Assembly (NCBI GenBank): GCA_009746045.1
Contig: RPFO01000103.1
Span: 2,147,857-2,211,856 of the forward strand
Source of the DNA: Mesostigma viride
Lineage: Eukaryota; Streptophyta; Mesostigmatophyceae; Mesostigmatales; Mesostigmataceae
Direction of reading: 5' to 3'
Length of the DNA stretch: 64,000 nucleotides
How positions within the stretch are numbered: position 1 is the stretch's first letter; each line of letters begins with the position of its first letter. Shown here one piece after another: positions 11,801-22,500 of the stretch. Below the pieces are notes generated by a model. It ran no database searches. It saw only the letters and a list, made by a program, of their open reading frames with translations, and was not told the DNA's origin. The translations under genes and the position numbers were made by a program.

Positions 11801-13153
11801 CGAAGGTTCTGAGCCGCAAAACGAATTAAACAATCTATGGAGTTCATAGCAGTTGAGCCAGCTGACTTTATTTGCGTGTTTTCTAATCCTACATTTTCGG
11901 TAGTGCGCTAGAGAAGTAGATCGTGACGAGGAGGAGAGAGCCCCCGATTCCCCCGGGCTTCAAATTCAAAGACCATTTCACACGAGGTGGTGGCATTTTA
12001 ACCTTGGCTGGAAGTGCGAGCGGTCGGCGGGCTTTGGGCACGGTCGTTCAAGACGTCCAGGCACAGGCAGGCAGCGAGTTAGAAGGGGACGACACTGATA
12101 AAATGAATGTGGACGAGGGCGCCGTAGAGGAGGGACGAATGAGTTTGAGGGGTGACAAAGAACCTGGTCCTCGGTTTTAAAGAGGAACCCGGGTCTCCTT
12201 AGGTAGCTTTTCCAACTTCCAATGGCCTATGGGTGTAGGGTGCATGCAAACAGGCGGCATCATGTTTAATAACATACTTAGTCAGGCCACGCCATGTATG
12301 AGTGAGCCAATGTGAGAGCTCTACACTGCCTACCGGCATTGCGTACTATGTTTTGTAACCTCCTATTGTTACCATGCATGCTTGTATGCATGCTAAGTTA
12401 TCATCGTCGCGTGTCTTATTAGGGCTGCGTATACCAAGGCTGTGAGAATCAGGGCACAAGCAGCCCACTAGGGGCCTATGGCAAGGCTCCAGAGTTTAGG
12501 ATAAATTATATAACTGTATAAGAAATCCTACTGGGATTTTAGTTTTTCTATAAAAAAATCGCCACCATCCGGGGGGGCTCCGCCCCCCCCCAGACACCCC
12601 CCCGGCAGCCGGGACCCCTACTGGAATTACCGGAACCCCCCCACCCCTTAGCAAAAACACTGAATTGCTAGAGATGCACACGGCCATCACCCAAAAAGCG
12701 GTTTGCTTCCAATCATAGTGCACGGTGACTATTCCATTCACAATACGTGTACCGCAAATAGGATGTATCCACCAGGGGCAAGGCTTAGCTAATCGAGGCG
12801 AGGCTGCAACACTCAAGGCAAGCTAAAATTCAAGCTGCATCATTCAAGGCAAGGCTTCACCCGTTAAGGCACGGCTACCAATCAAAGCACGGTATAATCA
12901 ACCAAGGCAATTCACTAGAAATCAAGCAAGCCTTTACCAACCAAGGCCAGTCATCATCCACCACGGCAAGTCATCATCCACCAAGGCAACGCTCACCTTG
13001 CAGACAATGTTCTCCGCCGAGGGGTCGTCGTCCTCCTGAGGTTTGGCCTGACTGCCGCCCGCACGGGAAGACTTGTTGGCAGCGTCACCATCCGCAAACG
13101 GGCGGTCGGCCCCATCCTCGTCCTCGTCACGCCTGGGAGCACGGGAACCGTAG
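8737..13153 (-). CDS. Transcriptional coactivator p15/PC4 (KIWI-like), 5' end missing
   Basis: Three exons are clear: 13153-12997, 9859-9754 and 8828-8737 (stop TGA 8739-8737). The first encodes an acidic, Ser-rich N-terminus ending in [12 protein letters not shown]. The second gives [19 protein letters not shown] then [16 protein letters not shown]. The third gives [20 protein letters not shown] and a short end. This is the PC4 ssDNA-binding fold, with its conserved beta strands, the IREYY block, the PGRKGISL hairpin and the C-terminal helix used for dimerisation. PC4 proteins bind single-stranded DNA and help RNA polymerase II transcription. The acidic N-terminus followed by a single PC4 domain resembles plant KIWI rather than KELP. 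Exon 13153 opens with one base completing a split codon, so a short 5' exon must lie to the right; I could not identify it. The 3.1-kb intron holds a hAT-like transposon. Confidence 0.9.
9754..9859 (-). CDS. PC4 exon: beta-sheet core of the ssDNA-binding domain
   Basis: Thirty-five codons plus one base, with acceptor CTCGCAG and donor AAAG/GTATTT. It encodes the [18 protein letters not shown] strands and the EMRPGRK loop that contacts single-stranded DNA in PC4 proteins. Confidence 0.92.
10166..10395. repeat. (GGGGGAAA)n / (GGGGGGAAA)n minisatellite
   Basis: About 26 units of 8-9 bp lie in the PC4 intron. Gly-Lys-Gly and Pro-Phe ORFs over it are shadows. The plus strand is a continuous purine tract. 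Confidence 0.95.
10771..12662. mobile_element. hAT-like DNA transposon, 1,892 bp, non-autonomous
   Basis: The left end cggtgtttttgccaagg and the right end ccttagcaaaaacactg form a 17-bp terminal inverted repeat with 15 matches (CRGTGTTTTTGCYAAGG). An exact 8-bp direct repeat, AATTGCTA, flanks it at 10763-10770 and 12663-12670. Both the CA-type terminus and the 8-bp target duplication are hAT hallmarks. GC-rich subterminal sequence (ccggttccggta and its mirror) is present at both ends. No transposase-like ORF is visible; the longest inside is an 85-codon ORF at 11923-12180 with no recognised domain. It sits in the PC4 intron. Confidence 0.8.
10815..10990. repeat. About 50-bp tandem repeat inside the hAT-like element
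   Basis: Four imperfect units of the type cggccgaccggtatgctata plus aagcaggaaaccccccc lie in the left subterminal region. Repeated subterminal motifs are usual transposase-binding sites in hAT elements; that role is inferred here. Confidence 0.75.
12997..13153 (-). CDS. PC4 exon: acidic/serine N-terminal region
   Basis: One leading base plus 52 codons. The acceptor CGCAG precedes CTAC, and the donor AAG/GTGAGC follows. The text [15 protein letters not shown] and [16 protein letters not shown] is typical of the disordered SEAC-like tail before a PC4 fold. On the coding strand a (CCCT)n tract of about 240 bases lies immediately upstream of the acceptor (13203-13453). Confidence 0.85.
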
Positions 13154-13202
13154 CTGCGCCGAGAGAAAATCACACGCAAACAGACAGAGGCCAGCCGATA
13201 GG

Positions 13203-13453
13203 GAGTGAGCAGGAGGGAGGGGGGGCGATGGATAGGTAGGTAGGTAGGTAGGAGGGAGGGAGGGGGGCGATGGATAGGTAGGTAGGTAGGTAGGAGGGAG
13301 GGAGGGAGGGAGGGAGGGAGGGAGGGAGGGAGGGAGGGAGGGAGGAGGAGGGAGGGAGGGAGGAGGGAGGGAGGGAGGGAGGGAGGGAGGGAGGGAGGGA
13401 GGGAGGGAGGGAGGGAGGGAGGGAGGGAGGGAGGGAGGGAGGGAGGGAGGGAG
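13203..13453. repeat. (GGGA)n/(TAGG)n microsatellite
   Basis: The tract is almost pure ggga with short ggtaggtaggta blocks at its left end. On the PC4 coding strand it is a long pyrimidine tract just upstream of the acceptor at 13153. Confidence 0.95.
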
Positions 13454-13800
13454 AGGGGGGTGGCCAAGTTAAAGACAGCCAAGTTACATTGATCAATAAA
13501 CAAGAGGCCACAGTAACACCTTCAGCTTTGCATGGCAACCACCCTGTCAGGTGGGTGGGCTTCAAATATACAGACCTTGGGGGAGCGACCTTCACCGGAC
13601 CCAAAACAGGCAACGCTGCGCTCCCTTCCCCCACCCTTGCCCTCTCCAGCCAACCCCAACCGCACAGAGACACGCAGCGCACTGCGATAATGACAGCCTC
13701 CCACTTTGCCAGCGAAAGGATGTGCACAGCAGCAAGGCACATTGGGGATGCTGCCACTGGAAAGGTGCTCGAACTGCACAAATGTATCGCCGTCCCCGTG

Positions 13801-14145
13801 CCCTTGCCCCCCTGGCCCCCCTGGCCCCCCTGGCCCCCCTTGCCCCCCTTGCCCCCCTTGCCCCCCGTGGCCCCCGTGGCCCCCCTGGCCCCCCTGGCCC
13901 CCCTGGCCCCCCCTGGTCCCCTTGGCCCCCTTGGCCCCATTGGCCCCCTTGGCCCCCTTGGCCCCCTTGGCCCCCTTGGCCCCCTTGGCCCCCTTGGCCC
14001 CCTTGGCCCCCTTGGCCCCCTTGGCCCCCTTGGCCCCCTTGCCCCCCTTGGCCCCCTTGGCCCCCTTGCCCCTCTTGCCCCCCTTGCCCCCCTCGCCCCC
14101 CTCGCCCCTCTTGCCCCCCTTGCCCCCCTTGCCCCCCTTGCCCCA
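13801..14145. repeat. 9-bp minisatellite (CCCCCTTGG)n
   Basis: About 38 units of cccccttgg and variants. The several collagen-like Gly-X-Y and Pro-Leu ORFs on both strands are shadows of this repeat. It lies between PC4 exon 13153 and the orphan exon at 15460. Confidence 0.95.
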
Positions 14146-15234
14146 TGGTACCCTGTGTGCCCTGTGTGACCTGTGTGCCCATGCCCCACTGTAACTACCC
14201 ATCCCACACTCGGGCTGTGCCAGATTGTTTTTAGTTCCACATTATGCTGTACAACACGCTTGTCGCGTTCTTTTCCAGCAAACTTATGCACTATCAATGC
14301 TGCCGCCTTATCCTCACTGCGGGCAGCCAGTCTTACCCACTGCGTTGGTAGCAGGAGGCAGGACCTTAAGTGCGTGCAAGTTGCCACCCACTTGGGCCCC
14401 CTGATAGTCGCACCCAAAGGTGGTCGCACCCAGTGGTGGTGGGCAGGGGGCACCTGCTCCCGTTTCCCCCTGGCCACACGGTTTCAGAACTTGCGCAGTT
14501 GCCATCCTACGTGCCACCTCCTTCCGTTACTGTGCCCTCGCATTTTATACAAGCGACACACCTCGTGCATTGACCTTCCAAGAGTGATTGCCTCCATGTT
14601 AGAATATTGTTGTCCGATATGTAAATCGTGATAAACAGAACTTTAATTTCTAGGCTTTTATTTTTTTGCACTGCACAGACATACGAACCGTCTCGCGCCG
14701 CCACCTGCCCTCGCCACCACCGTCGTGCTGCCATCCTGCTCGATCCTGTGGATGCTGCCAACCGCGGGGGCTGCCCTCCAGATGCTGCGGCCTGTCAATG
14801 GGCGTGATACCATGGGCACAAGCCGACCCGTTGGGTACCGGATTTGTGTGGGAGAACTTGCGATGGTCATGGAGAAGGACATCCACCTGCCAACTATAGT
14901 CTATACATTGAACAGACACCTCGTTGACACTGGGGTGTGGCATGTATTGGTGCACTTTGATGTCCTTGGGACAGACTTTGCATGTTTGTTATGACATTGA
15001 CCTAACTGTTCACAATATATATAAGCATACTATCAGGTAGTATCACAAAAACTATAGTAGGAGGCATGTACAAATTACGATTTGAGTTGATCGTCGATGC
15101 TGGCTCTAGCATCAAAGCTCCTGGACAATAAGAAACAAGTCTCCCTCGACAAAACGCTAACGCCCCGTTCCGAGTTAGGGACGCAGGCAGGAAATAGCGG
15201 GTAAGAAATCGTTGGGCTGTGAATTGGAGCTCAC

Positions 15235-15460
15235 CAAAGCCGCGGGAAAACGAACTCCTCTGCATTGCGGCAGCGCTCTGTCTTGCGTGCAGGCTTCCGT
15301 CCGCGAAAGGCTTAAAATTAACACCATTGGCAAAGGAAGTGAAGCAGAATGCCTGGGTGGGCTGGGTCTGGCATGCCTGTCGTTGGCGGAAGATGCGATT
15401 GACGAGAACGGCTTGACGCTGTGCCGCCTGGAATGTGGCAAGGGTGCAGCTTCGTGCCAT
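15235..15460 (-). pseudogene. Orphan exon related to the Tic62-like transit-peptide exon
   Basis: ATG at 15460 opens 75 codons plus one base, ending CGCGGCTTTG before donor GTGAGC. The Tic62-like exon 1 ends AACTTTG before GTGAGG in the same phase. The peptides align: MARSCTLATFQAAQ with MATISVAAFKVAQ, a QPTQAF...SFANGV block with QPAQAAFRSSFLGNGV, and an Arg-x-Ala-Ala-Ala stretch before the final Gly-Phe-Gly. No matching Rossmann exon follows before the PC4 exons. This is either the remnant of a duplicated gene or the first exon of an unrecognised plastid protein. Direct joining to PC4 exon 13153 breaks the frame. Confidence 0.55.
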
Positions 15461-16438
15461 GAACCCTGAAGGCGCTGCTTTTAGCTCAGGCTCACTGGAG
15501 AAGACTGGGGAGGAGTACACCCGATGGTTGCAATCAGAAGGGATGGCGCCTTAATACAAGAACGTTCTTAGTTCACGCACGCCGCTTATGCATAGCTTAC
15601 GTAGCATCGCTGTCGGAGTGTCGGAAAACGGGGTTAGATTTGCTAAAAAAGCTATTGAGGCCTACGTAAAGTGGTAAGAAAAAAACAAATAGAGCTTAAC
15701 TAGTTATGGGCTGCTCTAAGTAGAGGTCATAAGTATAGCTCACATATATACGAGCTCGTGCGTATAGAGCTCGTACATCTAGCGTGATGGTCACACGTGA
15801 TCGCGACTACGCGCGAAAATATCCTGTTTCCAAGAACATTTTTTTCTCTTGCCTACAGTAGGTACCACCGTCAGTACTCAGTAACCTGTCACAAAAATCA
15901 CACATAGAGGCCTTACTATCTGCATTGTGCCTGTATTTTCCTGCGACCTTAATAAAAGTTGGTCATGGGGCTTAGTTCAGTTGTTGTCGCGTCAGACTTT
16001 CGCCCTGCATCGTTCAAGAGCGCCACATGGCAGTCGACGGACGACGGGAACACGACACGTGTAGTGCCGTGCAGATGTGTCACCTGGCACCTGCTGGGCG
16101 GCAAACAACTATGGACAAACTTTGCCGATACAGTTTCTTGTAGTATCTCCCTATACAAAAGCAAAGATACTATTCCATCCAACTACGCCCATACGGTGGT
16201 AGAGTAGGCAGCCAAATTTCGCGCACGTTTTCTGCAATCTGCACGGCACAGTCATGGCACAGTACCTATTTGGCACGCACAGTATTTGGCGCCACAATAA
16301 TGATGCAGATCAGCATGGCCGCTTGGGTGACAGATTTAATGCTACATTACAGTAGCTGCCTTGTTGGATAGGAAGTAAGAAGCTAAAGCACGCGTGAAAG
16401 CTTAACAATAGGATATTAATTGCACATCTTCTTGAGAT
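15461..16438. promoter_or_regulatory. Divergent intergenic region upstream of LACS
   Basis: This 978-bp AT-richer stretch separates the orphan exon (minus) from the LACS start (plus). It should contain the LACS promoter and 5' UTR. No TATA box or known element can be assigned with confidence. Confidence 0.4.
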
Positions 16439-16593
16439 ATGGCTACATCCGAGTGGCTCCGAGAAGTCGAACCGGCTCAGCCTGCTACAGAAGGAAAGTT
16501 GGAGAAGAGCCCGGTATTTCGTAATAGACTCGCTAAAGATGGGTATGCAGTTGATTTGCCTGAAGACGTCACAACCCTGTACGACTCGTTCAG
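16439..16593 (+). CDS. LACS: LACS exon 1 with start codon
   Basis: ATG opens 51 codons. [20 protein letters not shown] and the block [12 protein letters not shown] match the N-terminus of plant LACS enzymes, which supports this start. The exon ends AG before GTATTT; the A opening exon 2 completes an Arg codon before [16 protein letters not shown]. Confidence 0.9.
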
Positions 16594-19500
16594 GTATTTC
16601 TTACGGAAACAACGATTTTCATTTCCGAAACGCTGCTTTCGATTATCATGGTAGGCCTTAATAACACGGTCACGAATGCGAAATTCGGTGTGCCGATGCG
16701 CGTCGTTAATAATCGACATTGCCTGTTGTGGTGTGGCTATGTCTGGCGTTTGCATCAGACACGCGGTGGAGAAGCATCCGGAAAATAATTGCCTTGGCTG
16801 GCGTCCGATAGGAACTGACGGCCAGGTGTGTGCACGCTGGGTCATGCCTGGTGATCCGGCCCCGTCCAGTTCCGTCACTTCTTTGTGCGTGTCAGGTATT
16901 TTGAGCCGTGAATTGGATGGACCATGTTGTCATCGCCTCACATCGACGGCATCCCGCGCTATCCACGGGTCGGGCACTCGGGTAGCCCCGTGTCGGTTGC
17001 TGACCTCATACGGGGGTGCGCGAAGCCAATAGGCCGCTCTTCACTGTAGGGTGGCCATGCCCGCTGTCCTGCAGTGAAACCCCTGCTGCATGGATACTGC
17101 CTCGAGTATCTACCAAGACCTTCAATCAGCTCCGGAAGGTTTCTGTTGTTAGCTTCCTTTGGGGTAAATCCAAGACAGCATCTTCCCAGCGCGGTGGCCC
17201 CACGGCGACTGTTGCACGCACGCTTGTACGCCCGATAGTTTTGTGGGCATGGGCTATGAGCTTGCTCATGTTAACCAAGTCGCTGCAAGTACTGATGACG
17301 CACCCACCCCTGCCGTGCCTGCATAATAACACGTAATTACCTTCCATAACCAAATGAATAAATAGTTTGTTCGTGTCCCGACCAATTTCTTTCATGGGTC
17401 ATGTCCCCTGCCCTCTCACCGTAGATGAGAACAGCCTTCTATCCACTGTATTCGTTCAACCTATTTTCACATCCACATCATTTTCTTTGGGTGCCGTGCT
17501 CGATGCCCACCTTCTTCTGTGGGTGCCGTGCGCAGGTACTCTACATTCGTTAGATTTGTGAATTCTATTTTCCACCCTATTCATAGTCCTGCCACCCTAT
17601 TCATAGTCTTGCCTCTCTATTCATAGTCCTGCCACTGCCACTGGTTTTGGCAGGTCCCTCTTTTCTATGCGCCTCCGCCCTGACCCTCCGGCTGCCCACT
17701 GCTTTGGCCTCGCCCTGCCCTGCTACTTTCGGTACGCCGCATGCTGCCCTCCCGCGCATTGTGGCCTCTTCCGCCTTCTTCTTGTGCATCACTCGTGTGC
17801 CTTATCCTGGCCTCCCAACGCCACTGCCTGCTCCTCCTCCCCTTGGCCCACCTGCAGGCGGGCCCCTACCAATGGATGAGCTATCGCACTGTGATGGACC
17901 AGGCCACGCAGGTCGCGTCCGCCCTTCGCCACTGCAAGGTGGACCCGGTACGGTCGTGTGTTGGCCCCTTCCCCCACCGCGGTGTACTGTGTATCCATGG
18001 GTGGGTGCCGCCCCCGCGAGGGGGACCCGGTGCGGTGCTGGTCATGTCGGCTTACGTGGGTGCGCAGGGGGTGAGGGTGCAATTGTGGGGGGGGGGGGCG
18101 CAGGGGGGGTTCTGCTCCTATCGATGAGCTCTTATGTGTGGCGTGAGCGCTCCTATGGGTGGCATGATCCCTCAAAAGGGTGTCGAGCATCATTTGGTTC
18201 CTGCTCCTGCGGGGGCTTCACACGGGTGGCCGCGCACAGAGGTTTGCACACGAACGGCTCGGCTTATTTGGCTAGTCTGTTGTTGTGTTCCCTGATCGGC
18301 TGAACGCGGGGGCACAGAGAGTGCTGTCACTTTGTGCGTTCGGCTCCCCACGTCGTGTGCGCGTGGCGTGGTCACACTCGCAGTGTGCAATACATCAACA
18401 CATGGTGCCTCATGCCGCTTGCCTTGCGCTGCTTCCACGGCTTCAGGGGGCCACCATCATCACCGAAACGTAGCGGCGTGGCCATCATTGCCACCATCAT
18501 CACCATCAAGGAAATGGGATAGCAGGAAACGGGTGCCTCTCGTTGGCAGGCCGTGCAGCTGCTTAGGGCCACATGCATCCCTATTTGTGGAGACAGGCCG
18601 TGCAGCTGCGTAGGGCCACATGCATCCCTATTTGTGGAGACAGGCCATGCAGCTGCTTAGGGCCACATGCATTCCTATTTGTGGAGACAGGCCGTGCAGC
18701 TGCTTAGGGCCACATGCATCCCTATTTGTGGAGACAGGCCATGCAGCTGCTTAGGGCCACATGCATTCCTATTTGTGGAGACAGGCCGTGCAGCTGCTTA
18801 GGGCCACATGCATCCCTATTTGTGGAGACAGGCCATGCAGCTGCTTAGGGCCACATGCATTCCTATTTGTGGAGACAGGCCATGCAGCTGCTTAGGGCCA
18901 CATGCATCCCTATTTGTGGAGACAGGCCATGCAGCTGCTTAGGGCCACATGCATTCCTATTTGTGGAGACAGGCCATGCAGCTGCTTAGGGCCACATGCA
19001 TCCCTATTTGTGGAGACAGGCCATGCAGCTGCTTAGGGCCACATGCATCCCTATTTGTGGAGACCCGCCACGTACCTGCTGCGCTCCTTTTCTCCTCAAC
19101 ATTAAGTGCATACTCTGGTCCGCATGCTCCCCCTTGCCGCCGTCACGCCACACCTGGTGGCTACTACGCTCGCAGTTTGTCATCATCGTGGTACACCGGG
19201 TCAGTTCCATGCTCACAGGCATGCTGCCCAGCATGCGCCAAGCAGGCTGTGCACTGCGGCACGCGTCGTGTAGTTTGCACTTCGCGTCGGCGCCTGCCGT
19301 CTCGTGCCCTGCATGGATATCTCGTACCCCCCTGGCATGTCCCTGTGTATGCCCCTACCCCTGTGCCCCTACCCCTGCGCATGCCCCTGTATCCTGTGTA
19401 CAACCGATGTTCTGCGTACGGCGTGTACTCGGCGCACTGTCTGCTGGCACCCGCACCAGCACTGTCTGCTGGCACCCGCACCAGCACTGTCTGCTGGCAC

Positions 19501-22500
19501 CCGCATTCACGCATTGACGCTGGTTATGGTTATGTTTGCGCATGCCATGTATCTGCCATGTATCTGCCACGTATCTGCCATGTATCTGCCATGTATCTGC
19601 CATGTATCTGCCATGTATCTGCCATGTATCTGCCATGTATCTGCCATGTATCTGCCATGTATCTGCCATGTATCTGCCATGTAACTGCCATGTATCTGCC
19701 ATGTATCGTGTGTGCTAACAAACTCGGTTCCTTATCTGCTGTCACCCGCACCACCAGCACGGCCGCGTGGGCGTGTACTCCATCAACTGCCCCGAGTGGA
19801 TGGTCACTATACAGGTGGGTGGGTGCAGATGGGTGGTCACTATACATGTGACTAAGAGTGGGTGGTCACCACCCAGGTGGGTGCAGAGTGTTGCCCAGGT
19901 GGGCCAGATGACATATTTTTCAAGTCCAGATGAGCATGTGGATGGGTTGAGGCATCGATGGCAAATGCCAGATGTTTTTCGATTTATTATAACAACTTTC
20001 CTTTGTCTTCTTGGATGGCAGCATTATTGTACACGTAGACAGGAGTGCCAGCATGGGGACAGGGACATATCTTGTAGCCCGCAGCAGCTTGCAGTTTGCT
20101 GGCATGGGCAAGTGCATCCTCCTGTTTGCTGAGTGTGCAGCAGCACTCTAGCTTTGTGCATTATATGGTATGGAGATGCCTGCGTGGGGAAGCGCACGAG
20201 GGATGCAATCATGCGCTCACATCGTTGGCATCGTCCTAAGCACAAGTGAAAACAACCCACAATGACCCCATGATGACAACAATGATGACAACAATGATGA
20301 CAACGATGATGACAACATTCTCGCTGTGGCGGTGGTAGACACCATTATCGCAAATCAACCCACTTTGATAAGGGGTTGCTTTGCGAAGCCGTAGGATGAG
20401 GATCCACAAATAGACGGATGGCATGGACGCCGTCGTGGGCTTGTGCCCAGGATGTGAGATGGCTGTGCTGAGCCCGGCGGGTTACATGACGAGCTCTCTG
20501 GTCATGAGGCAGGTGCCGGTCTTCGGTCGCCTGGGGCTGGGCTGGGCTGGGGTGGGGTGGGGTGGGGTGGGGTGGGGTGGGGTGGGGTGGGGTGGGTGGG
20601 GTGGGGTGGGGTGGGGTGGGGTGGGGTGGGGTGGGGTGGGGTGGGGTGGGGTGGGGTGGGTGGGGGTGGGGTGGGGTGGGGTGGGGTGGGGTGGGGTGGG
20701 GTGGGGTGGGGTGGTCTGGGGTGGGGTGGGTGGGGTGGGGTGGGTGGGGTGGGGTGGGGCGGGGGGGGGCGGGGCGGGGCGGGCGGGGCGGGGCGGGGCG
20801 GGGCGGGGCGGGGCGGGCGGGGCGGGGCGGGGCGGGGCGGGGCGGGGCGGGCGGGGCGGGGCGGGCGGGGCGGGCGGCGGGGCGGGGCGGGGCGGGGCGG
20901 CGGGGCGGGCGGGGCGGGGCGGGCGGGGCGGGGCGGGGCGGGGCGGGGCGGGGCGGGGCGGGGCGGCGGGCGGGGCGGGGCGGGGCGGGGCGGGCGGGGC
21001 GGGGCGGGGCGGGGCGGGGCGGGGCGGGGCGGGGCGGGGCGGGCGGGGCGGGGCGGGGCGGGGCGGGGCGGGCGGGGCGGGGCGGGGCGGGGCGGGGCGG
21101 GCGGGGGGGGGGTGGGGTGGGGTGGGGTGGGGTGGGGTGGGGTGGGGTGGGGTGGGTGGGGTGGGGTGGGGTGGGGTGGGGTGGGGGGGTGGGGTGGGGT
21201 GGGGTGGGGTGGGGTGGGGTGGGGTGGGGTGGGGTGGGGTGGGGTTGGGGTGGGGTGGGGGGTTGACCCTGTCTGTCCCACGCATGCGCATCAAGAACAG
21301 GTAGATGGGCGGTGGACCTTGTTGAGGGTCGACATAACGCTGGTGTCATAGGTCACGAGGGTGGCATCAAGAAGGAAGTTTTCCAAGTTGACGTACTACG
21401 TCCTGTTGGTTTGGATGACCCTTTGTTTCTGGTACCTGGAAAGCTTGTGTTAGTCGAACCATCGCCATGTTTTCTTGGGTAATGTGCTGACATCGTTTTG
21501 CTTTGCCGGAATCTGTGCCTACCCCACATCCTCCCCCACATCCTTCCCTTCGGTCATCCTCCCCCGCATCCTGTTTTGTCCAATGCTTGGCATGGCGTCC
21601 GCAGGCGTGCAACATGCAGTCCCTCTACTGTGTTCCCCTGTACGACACCCTGGGTAAGCACAGGGCGCAGGGCACAGGGCACAGAGCACAGAGCGGGCTT
21701 GCATGCTGGCATCTGACCTTTCCTACCTTATAGACGTCGCATGCTAAGACAGTAGCGGTTTGGGTGACAGTGCTAGTTGACCCAGGTGTAGCTACGTGAT
21801 CGCTGCATCATATGGACTACATGATAGTCGTATGGTGTAAAGGGGTGTGTTTGTGAGTTGTGATGTTCTCTTGTTGCCTACTTGGTTGGCAGAGCAAACA
21901 GGGGCGATGTGCACAAGTGGAAGTTTGGGGGTCGGCTGGGGTCCCTGTGGTGGGAGGCGGGACGTGGCTCCCCTTGGTGGATGGACTAGGAATGTGGCGC
22001 CATGTGGCGGAATGTGGAGGGGGGGGGCCACTGGGTGCCGCAGTGCAGTGGGCCAGTGGTGGACTCGCTTGGCACATGCACTAGAAAGAAGTTGTCCATG
22101 TCAGTGTACACTGTCCCTATGTCTTAAGTCCGATCGAGGAACACGATGACCGAGCTGTTCTCCTCACAATCACCCCCTCGTCGTAGTGAAAGTTTGGTTC
22201 TATCCTGGAAGCCTCGTGATCCTAGTCAGCATGTGGATTTCCTCTTCTCCTTGGGTTGGCTTGCGATAATGTTGTTGTCTTGCGCACAGACATGGGGGCG
22301 GTGGAGTTGATTTACGATCACTGGCATTCCTCATAGTTTTCTGTTGCATGCGGCTTTTGTTTCCACTGCCCCTTTGCCAATAGGCGCGGGCGCGGTGGAG
22401 TTCATCGTCAACCACTCAGAAACGGAGGTCATCTTTGTGGACCACCGCAAAGTGGGCGAGGTGAGTTGGGAGGGATGGGGTTGGGTGGGCCGATGGGGTG

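Larger units (their letters stand above)
13154..15234. other. Region upstream of PC4: repeats and an unplaced first exon
   Basis: Besides the two repeats listed separately, about 1 kb (14150-15234) of ordinary mixed sequence remains. It should contain the PC4 first exon and promoter. No PC4-like or Rossmann-like block could be recognised, and the open frames near 14314-14955 have no known motif. Confidence 0.5.

Noticed and set aside
13170-14477. Collagen-like Gly-X-Y ORF of 435 codons
   Set aside because: Produced by the 9-bp and 4-bp repeats; no signal peptide, conserved ends or splice logic.
12997-15460. PC4 as a plastid protein whose first exon is 15460-15235
   Set aside because: Exon 15460 leaves one base and exon 13153 needs two, so direct joining loses the acidic PC4 frame. 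An extra linking exon would be required and none was seen.
20345-21349. Long Pro-rich and Gly-rich ORFs on both strands
   Set aside because: They are translations of the GGGGT/GGGGC block with no stop codons, inside LACS intron 4.
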